DNA of 24,043 bases from Pseudonocardia sp. (GTDB lineage: Bacteria > Actinomycetota > Actinomycetes > Mycobacteriales > Pseudonocardiaceae). Position numbers and translations under genes: made by a program. The DNA lies in NCBI GenBank assembly GCA_030147065.1, contig JASLAP010000411.1, positions 1 through 24,043 on the forward strand, read 5' to 3'. Below, piece by piece: positions 23,761 to 24,043 of the stretch. The notes beneath the pieces were generated by a model. It saw nothing but the letters and a program-made list of their open reading frames with translations, ran no database searches and was not told the origin of the DNA. Each line of letters opens with the position of its first letter. Position 1 is the stretch's first letter.

Positions 23761-23982
23761 GTGGCGCGCGACCCGGACACCATCCAGCGTGAGATCGAGC
23801 GCGCCAGGGACGCCCTGGCCGAGAGCCTGGACGTGCTCAGCGACCGGGCCAACCCGAAGCACCTGGTCGACCAGGGCCGGCAGAGCGTGCAGGAGCGGCT
23901 GGCCGACCCGAAGATCCGCTACGCGCTGATGGGCGTCGGCGCGATCCTCGCCCTGGCCGTCCTGCGGAGGCTGTTCCGCTGA
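23761..23982 (+). CDS. DUF3618 small membrane-anchored protein
   Basis: 73 residues. The start RDPDTIQREIERARDALAESLDVLSDRANP is the DUF3618 signature: an amphipathic helix followed by an Asn-Pro turn. One membrane segment near the C-terminus (about 50-68, YALMGVGAILALAVL) ends in a basic cap (RRLFR), so the protein is probably a tail-anchored cytoplasmic helix. Function is unknown. The start is fixed by AGGAGG at 23750-23755. It is followed by a strong hairpin at the window's end. Confidence 0.85.
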   Translation: MARDPDTIQREIERARDALAESLDVLSDRANPKHLVDQGRQSVQERLADPKIRYALMGVGAILALAVLRRLFR

Positions 23983-23998
23983 CCCGGTGAACGAACGT

Positions 23999-24029
23999 GG
24001 CTCTCGTCCGGTCGGATCGGACGAGAGCC
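23999..24029 (+). terminator. Hairpin after DUF3618 gene
   Basis: GGCTCTCGTCCG (23999-24010) and CGGACGAGAGCC (24018-24029) form a perfect 12-bp stem with a 7-base loop GTCGGAT, 16 nt after the DUF3618 stop. No T-tract follows in the visible bases. Likely the transcription end. Confidence 0.65.
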
Positions 24030-24043
24030 GCTGTCGTCCGGGG

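Overview
The window is very GC-rich, uses GTG starts freely and overlaps many genes by 4 bp (GTGA/ATGA). It reads as chromosomal DNA of an actinobacterium, most likely Pseudonocardiaceae. The main support is gene order: pncB / clpS - DUF2017 - (insert) - mec - cysO - cysM - rhomboid - murI - (two small membrane proteins) - metallo-beta-lactamase-fold protein - rph - rdgB is, from memory, the order of the Mycobacterium tuberculosis Rv1330c-Rv1341 block. The ctaD-serB pair and the bcp / DUF3618 pair also match mycobacterial neighbourhoods. No database was searched.

Layout. 1-863 (-): N-terminal part of a WXG/ESX-like polymorphic-toxin-type protein whose C-terminal toxin lies outside the window. 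1092-1598 (+): PPOX-fold flavin/F420 enzyme. 1702-5416 (+): translationally coupled ctaD-serB-PTH2 cluster. 5490-6671 (+): HTH_42/AlkZ-like protein. 6689-8710 (-): DinG-type FeS helicase. 8923-9810 (+): double-hotdog thioesterase. 9966-10337 (+): DUF397 protein. 10370-12617 (-): pncB-pncA-tfoX-like operon. 12684-14409 (+): clpS, DUF2017 and an ACT_3-GNAT fusion. 14419-16192 (+): mec-cysO-cysM. 16319-16939 (+): rhomboid protease. 16940-17805 (-): a lower-GC, apparently frameshifted remnant of a secreted protein gene. 17861-21690 (+): murI, two membrane proteins, MBL-fold protein, rph, rdgB. 21782-22168 (-): carboxymuconolactone decarboxylase family. 22333-23040 (+): TVP38/DedA-like membrane protein. 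23059-23132 (-): an unusual short-variable-loop tRNA with anticodon UAG. 23197-23664 (-): bcp/PrxQ. 23761-23982 (+): DUF3618.

How the genes work together. Mec, CysO and CysM form the protein-thiocarboxylate cysteine pathway, in which CysM uses O-phosphoserine; SerB in the same window dephosphorylates that compound. PncA and PncB are successive steps of NAD salvage. ClpS feeds N-degron substrates to ClpAP/ClpCP. MurI supplies D-glutamate, Rph trims tRNA 3' ends and RdgB cleans the nucleotide pool: mostly housekeeping.

Unusual layers. (i) A -10-like hexamer (often TAGNNT or TANNNT) sits about 7-8 nt before the start codon of more than ten genes, which suggests widespread leaderless mRNAs; in two cases the hexamer contains the upstream gene's stop codon. 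(ii) Two long palindromes of similar build (16203-16298 and 21696-21768) look like members of dispersed hairpin families. (iii) A class-I tRNA carries a leucine (CUA) anticodon. (iv) An 11-bp inverted repeat upstream of the thioesterase has a sequence match just upstream of clpS. No insertion sequence, CRISPR array or rRNA was seen.
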